From: Haloarcula limicola
Lineage (GTDB): Archaea > Halobacteriota > Halobacteria > Halobacteriales > Haloarculaceae
Length of the DNA: 64,000 nucleotides
NCBI RefSeq assembly: GCF_010119205.1
Contig: NZ_WRXM01000001.1
Location: 310,001 to 374,000, forward strand
Direction of reading: 5' to 3'
Part shown: positions 60,268-64,000 of the stretch, in pieces
Layout: each line of letters opens with the position of its first letter
Numbering within the stretch: the stretch's first letter is position 1
Notes under the pieces: model-generated
The model's database searches: none
Seen by the model: the letters and a program-made list of their open reading frames with translations, nothing else
What the model was told of the DNA's origin: nothing
Position numbers and translations under genes: made by a program

Positions 60268-60953
60268 GCGACGAGACGACCGGCGACGCGGGCGACCTCT
60301 TCGTCGTCGGGACGGACACCGGCGTCGGCAAGACCGTCGTCACCGCCGGACTGACTGGGTGGCTCCGCGAGCGGGGGCGGGACGCCATCGCGGTCAAGCC
60401 CTGCCAGACCGGCTACCCGCCGGACGACGACGCCGCGTTCGTCGCCGAGGCCTGCGGATCAGAGGCGGCCGCGACCTGTCTCAGACGGCTCGAGCCGCCG
60501 CTCGCACCCGCCGTCGCCGCCGACCGGACCGACGCCGACCTCGCCTACGGCGAGATTCGCGAGGGCGTCGAAGCCGCCGTATCGGCCCACGGGACCGCCG
60601 TCGTCGAGGGCATCGGTGGCCTACGGGTGCCGCTGGCCGACGGTAGGGAAGTGCTGGACCTCGTAGCCGATATCGGCCTGCCGGCCGTCGTTGTCGCCCG
60701 GTCGGGGCTGGGGACGCTCAACCACACCGGCATGACCGTCGACGCGCTTCGCGGGCGCGGCGTCCCGGTTCGCGGCATCGTCCTCAATCAGTACGAGGGC
60801 GCGACGACGGCCGAGCGAACGAACCCCGAGGTGCTGGAAGACATGACCGACTGTCCGGTGTGGCCGCTCCCGCCGCTCTCGCTCTCGGACCCGTCCGCCG
60901 CTGTCACGGGCGTTCGAGAGCACTTGCCGGCGACCGTCTTCGACGGTCTATAG
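60264..60953 (+). CDS. bioD: dethiobiotin synthetase
   Basis: 229 residues from GTG 60264. The P-loop FVVGTDTGVGKTVVTAGL, AVKPCQTGYPP (substrate Lys), VEGIGGLRVPLADG and GLGTLNHTGMTVDALRGRG are BioD blocks. It closes the ureido ring of dethiobiotin using ATP and CO2. It is translationally coupled to bioF. Confidence 0.93.
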   Translation: MSDETTGDAGDLFVVGTDTGVGKTVVTAGLTGWLRERGRDAIAVKPCQTGYPPDDDAAFVAEACGSEAAATCLRRLEPPLAPAVAADRTDADLAYGEIREGVEAAVSAHGTAVVEGIGGLRVPLADGREVLDLVADIGLPAVVVARSGLGTLNHTGMTVDALRGRGVPVRGIVLNQYEGATTAERTNPEVLEDMTDCPVWPLPPLSLSDPSAAVTGVREHLPATVFDGL

Positions 60954-60990
60954 CCGCGGCTCGCGGGCGTTCTCCGGTCAAAGGGTAGAA

Positions 60991-61046
60991 CGGGGAACGG
61001 GGTTCCCCGAGCGTGTGACACTACGGAGCCTCTCGGCTCCACAGTG
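60991..61046. repeat. two hairpins after bioD
   Basis: CGGGGAAC-GGG-GTTCCCCG (60991-61009) has a perfect 8-bp stem and 3-base loop. GGAGCC-TCTC-GGCTCC (61025-61040) lies inside an outer CACT/AGTG pair (61019-61022 with 61043-61046). They are in the 205-base gap between the convergent bioD and DRTGG genes and may act as terminators or belong to the hairpin family seen elsewhere. No gene is in the gap. Confidence 0.7.
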
Positions 61047-61158
61047 AGATAGTGCGTCGGACAACTTAAAACTCAGAGGTGCGTTTCGTCTGGAGATAGC
61101 GACAGTAACGCGGCGAAACGCCGGTTCTAGCCGTTCGGAATCGCAGCCGAAACCGGGG

Positions 61159-62235
61159 CTACTCGTCGAAGCCGAGCAGGGAGGTGACGTCGACGCCGTC
61201 GTCCAGTAACGCCTGCATTCGCTCGACGGTTTGCTCGTTTCGCGTCCGGCCCGAGCGGAGGACGTCCTCCATCCGGTCGATGGTAGTACGGGTGTCCGAC
61301 TGGACCAGCAGGATGGGGACGTTCTCCTCCTCGGCGCGGCCGAGGACGGCGCTCGCCGGGCGGAACCCGCCGGTGAGCAGGAGCGCCTTGATCCCCGATG
61401 CTTCGAGCGCGGCGGTCTGGACCTCCGAGCGGTCGCCGCCGGTGACCATCACGGCGTCGCGAGTCCGACGGAACTGGTCCAAGGCGGTGTTGCCGCCCAT
61501 CGCTCCGACGGTGAACCGTTCGACGTGGACGTCCGTCGAGGCCTCGTTGGTGAGGACGTCCGCGCCGAGGCTCCGCGAGAGGTCCTCGACCGTGATGCCC
61601 GCGAGTTCCTGCACGCGCGGGAGCGACCCGAACACCGGCACGCCGCGGCCTTCGAGGAAGGGGAGCACGTCGTCGGTCAGGTCGTCCATCGCCGCGTCGG
61701 CGACGCCGTTGAACAGCACGCCGGCCAGTCGGTCGCCGAGCGTTCGGGCGGCCGCGAGCACCTCGTCGGTGTCGCCCGCGTCGGTGTACCCGCAGACGAG
61801 GAGGACGCGCGCGTCGAGCGCCTCGGCGATGTCGGCGTCCGTCAGGTCGACGATGCCGCCCGTGTCGAGGCGGTCGCTGCCCTCGACGACCATCAGGTCG
61901 GTCCCCTCGGCGAGCGCCTCGAAGTTCTCGACGATCCGCTCGCGGAGCTCTGTGGGGTCCTCGCGGCCGCGGATGGCCTCCTGGACGAACGTCGGCGAGT
62001 AGACGATGGGCTCCATCTCGTGGATCTCCGCGTCCAGTTCGAGGAGTTCCCGGGCGAGCATCGGGTCCTCGTCGCGGGTCTTGCCCACGGCGCTCTGGAG
62101 GCGCGTCCCCTTCGGTTTCATGTAGCCGACCTCGCGGCCCGCCTCTCTGGCCGATTTCGCGAGCGCGAGGGCGATTGCGGTCTTGCCGATACCTTCCTCA
62201 GTCGACGTGACGAGTAGCGTGTTCGAGTCGGTCAT
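61159..62235 (-). CDS. BioD-like/DRTGG-domain protein (phosphotransacetylase N-terminal-like)
   Basis: 358 residues. The N-terminal half is a BioD-like P-loop domain (LLVTSTEEGIGKTAIALALA, then VVEGSDRLDTGGIVDLTDAD), the C-terminal half a DRTGG domain (AMGGNTALDQFRRTRDAVMVTGGDR in parts, then ALLLTGGFRPASAVLGRAEE). The same two domains precede the catalytic domain in long bacterial phosphate acetyltransferases, but that catalytic domain is missing here. Its start overlaps the stop of the acetyl-CoA synthetase gene as ATGA, so it may sense acetyl metabolites for that enzyme; the role is inferred. Confidence 0.82.
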   Translation of the reverse strand: MTDSNTLLVTSTEEGIGKTAIALALAKSAREAGREVGYMKPKGTRLQSAVGKTRDEDPMLARELLELDAEIHEMEPIVYSPTFVQEAIRGREDPTELRERIVENFEALAEGTDLMVVEGSDRLDTGGIVDLTDADIAEALDARVLLVCGYTDAGDTDEVLAAARTLGDRLAGVLFNGVADAAMDDLTDDVLPFLEGRGVPVFGSLPRVQELAGITVEDLSRSLGADVLTNEASTDVHVERFTVGAMGGNTALDQFRRTRDAVMVTGGDRSEVQTAALEASGIKALLLTGGFRPASAVLGRAEEENVPILLVQSDTRTTIDRMEDVLRSGRTRNEQTVERMQALLDDGVDVTSLLGFDE

Positions 62236-64000
62236 AGTTCCTCTTGGTCGATGGTGAGTCGCAGGTCGACCGCCTGCACCCCGTCGGGGGTCGCGACGAG
62301 CGGGTTGATGTCCAGTTCGACGATCGCCGGGAAGTCGGTGACGAGCTGCGAGAGCCGCTGGACCGCCTCGACGAGGGCGTCCTCGTCGACCGGATCGCGG
62401 CCGCGCGCGCCCCGGAGCAGCGGCGCGGACTCGATGTCGTCCAGCATGCCTCGGGCGTCCGATTCGCTCACGGGCGCGACTCTGACGGTGTTGTCTTCGA
62501 GCACCTCCACGAAGATTCCGCCGAGGCCGAACAGCAGCAGCGGCCCGAACTGCGGGTCGCGGTTCATTCCGAGGATGGTCTCCGTTCCCGAGTCGAGGTC
62601 CACCATCTCCTGGACCTGGACGCCCAGTATCGCGGCGTCACGCTGGTAGTTCCGGGCGCGAACCACTAAGTCTTCGTAGGTGTCTCGGACCTCCTCGGGC
62701 GGGACGCCGACCTCGACGCCGCCGATGTCGGACTTGTGGAGGATGTCCGGGCTGACGATCTTCATCACCACGTCGTCGCCGATGTCCTCGGCCAGTTCCT
62801 CGGCCTCCGTGGGCGAGGAGACGACGCCGCCCGCGGGCGTCGGGATGCCGTAGGCGTCGAGCAGTTCCATCGCCTCGACGCCGAGGCGGTTGGTGTCCCG
62901 CCGGGCCGCGGACTCCAGTATCTCGCGGGCGCGCTCCCGGTCCACGTCGAACGCCGCCGGTTCCTCGTACTCCCGGGACTGTATCTCGTCGTACTCCCGG
63001 AGCGCGTCGAGGCTCTCGACGGCGCGGGCCGGGTCGAAGTAGTTGGGGATGCCGGCCTCGCTCAAAATATCTCTGCCCGCTCCCACGGACTTCCCGCCCA
63101 TCAGCGTCGTGGCGATCGGCGTCTCGTGGGCCCGCTGTTGGGAGACGACGACCTCGGCGAGTTCCTCGAAGGAGAGCACCGCGGTCGGACAGGCGACGAC
63201 GACGGCCATGGCGACGTTGTCGTCCTCCAGAACCGTCGAAAGCGCCGCCTCGAAGCGCTCGGCGGGGGCGTCGCCGATGATGTCGACGGGGTTGTAGATG
63301 TTGGCCTCCTCTGGCATCGTCTCGCGGAGCGCGTCGAGCGTCTCGTCCTCGAACGAGGACAGCGAGAGGTCGGAGTCGCCGACGGCGTCCGTCGTCATCA
63401 CGCCGGGACCGCCGGCGTTCGTGACGATGGCGATCTCCTCGCCGTCGGGCAGCGGTTGGCCCGAGAGGATCTGCGCGAAGTCGAACAGCTCCTGTACGGA
63501 CTCCACGCGGAGCGTCCCGGCCTGTTCGAGACCCGCCTCGTAGGCGCGTTCGGAACCGGCCATCGCGCCGGTGTGAGACGCGGCGGCGCTGGCCCCCGCG
63601 TCCGTGCGCCCGGACTTGACGAGGACGATGGGCGTCTCCTGCGTCACCTCGCGGGCGGTCTGAACGAACGCTTCCCCGTCGTTGATGTCCTCCAGATAGC
63701 CGAGGATGACCTCGGTCTCGGGGTCGTCACCCCACTCGGCGATGAAGTCGTCCTCGTCCAAGATGGCCTTGTTGCCGAGCGAGACGATGTCCTTGAAGCC
63801 CACGTCGCGCTCTGCGGCCCAGTCCAGTACGGCGGTCACGAACGCCCCGGACTGGCTCATGAAGGAGATGTCTCCCTCGGTCGCCATCTCGTTGCCGAAC
63901 GTGGCGTTCAGCCCCCGCGGCGTCGACATGACGCCGAGGCTGTTCGGCCCGACGAGGTTGAGGTCGTACTCCTCGGCGGCCTCCCGCAGGTCGCGTTCGC
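62232..64000 (-). CDS. acetate--CoA ligase (ADP-forming), fused subunits, partial
   Basis: The 5' end lies beyond the right edge; 588 codons are visible plus the stop. Visible are the end of the CoA-binding domain (EYDLNLVGPNSLGVMSTPRG), the succinyl-CoA-ligase-like domain with the phospho-His in SHTGAMAGSERAYEAG, and the ATP-grasp beta part (AMELLDAYGIPTPAGGVVSS, then VMKIVSPDILHKSDIGGVEVGV and AIVELDINPLVATPDG). The alpha and beta parts are fused in one chain, as in haloarchaea. It makes acetate and ATP from acetyl-CoA, ADP and phosphate. Confidence 0.93.
   Translation of the reverse strand, partial: ERDLREAAEEYDLNLVGPNSLGVMSTPRGLNATFGNEMATEGDISFMSQSGAFVTAVLDWAAERDVGFKDIVSLGNKAILDEDDFIAEWGDDPETEVILGYLEDINDGEAFVQTAREVTQETPIVLVKSGRTDAGASAAASHTGAMAGSERAYEAGLEQAGTLRVESVQELFDFAQILSGQPLPDGEEIAIVTNAGGPGVMTTDAVGDSDLSLSSFEDETLDALRETMPEEANIYNPVDIIGDAPAERFEAALSTVLEDDNVAMAVVVACPTAVLSFEELAEVVVSQQRAHETPIATTLMGGKSVGAGRDILSEAGIPNYFDPARAVESLDALREYDEIQSREYEEPAAFDVDRERAREILESAARRDTNRLGVEAMELLDAYGIPTPAGGVVSSPTEAEELAEDIGDDVVMKIVSPDILHKSDIGGVEVGVPPEEVRDTYEDLVVRARNYQRDAAILGVQVQEMVDLDSGTETILGMNRDPQFGPLLLFGLGGIFVEVLEDNTVRVAPVSESDARGMLDDIESAPLLRGARGRDPVDEDALVEAVQRLSQLVTDFPAIVELDINPLVATPDGVQAVDLRLTIDQEEL

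Overview
This 64 kb window is chromosomal DNA of a halophilic archaeon (class Halobacteria). The evidence is the very high GC with G/C-rich third positions, acidic proteins, leaderless starts about 25-30 bases after archaeal TATA boxes, halobacterial-only domains (HalX, HalOD1, a bacterio-opsin-activator-type HTH), Tat lipoproteins, and archaeal tRNAs. There is no rRNA, no CRISPR array, no integrase, no transposase and no replication-initiator gene.

Layout. 1-8950 holds most of the menaquinone pathway: menE (cut by the window edge), menC and menA in one overlapping minus-strand operon, then menB, then menD and menF. Between them sit a small membrane protein, a membrane DnaJ protein and a lipoprotein serine protease. 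9161-19247 carries regulators and stress genes: a ribbon-helix-helix protein, UPF0058, an Lrp-like regulator, an R2-like ferritin-fold oxidase, an enoyl-CoA hydratase, photolyase, superoxide dismutase, a 7-TM-type histidine kinase, and a HalX response regulator coupled to a RecA-like ATPase. thyX follows at 19298. 20149-25574 is a branched-chain amino acid type ABC transporter (livHMGF minus, livK plus) whose binding protein appears circularly permuted. 25780-28887 is a D-lactate/glycolate dehydrogenase fusion.

30138-35949 holds two tRNA-Glu genes (CTC and TTC), a sugar nucleotidylyltransferase, a beta-oxidation fusion protein, an internally deleted acyl-CoA dehydrogenase and an Hsp20 gene with two operator-like dyads. 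cysE (36167) is preceded by a 26-codon open frame ending in Cys-Cys-Arg-Cys, a candidate attenuator. 36790-38480 is a patch of lower GC with a foreign-looking alkA glycosylase and a small HTH/Mrr nuclease/membrane-protein cassette; beside it lies the 3' stump of another alkA. 39471-44882 has a Bat-type regulator, a RimK-protease fusion, a Mn-pyrophosphatase, a desuccinylase-like hydrolase and HalOD1.

44990-48494 is a complete sdhCDBA succinate dehydrogenase operon, which would feed electrons to the menaquinone made by the men genes. 48911-49831 holds an atypical tRNA-like gene followed by tandem copies of its 3' end, then tRNA-Leu(GAG). 49964-55327 carries aMBF1, a full-length acyl-CoA dehydrogenase, HAD and GNAT enzymes, panB and an FNT channel. 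55401-60953 is a biotin cluster (bioB, an unknown reductase, a divergent aminotransferase, bioF, bioD). 61159-64000 is an operon of a BioD-like/DRTGG protein and ADP-forming acetyl-CoA synthetase, cut by the right edge.

Most notable items: the cysteine-rich cysE leader, the permuted LivK, the tRNA-tail repeat units at two or three tRNA loci, clusters of perfect hairpins with 3-base loops at gene 3' ends, and several gene remnants.
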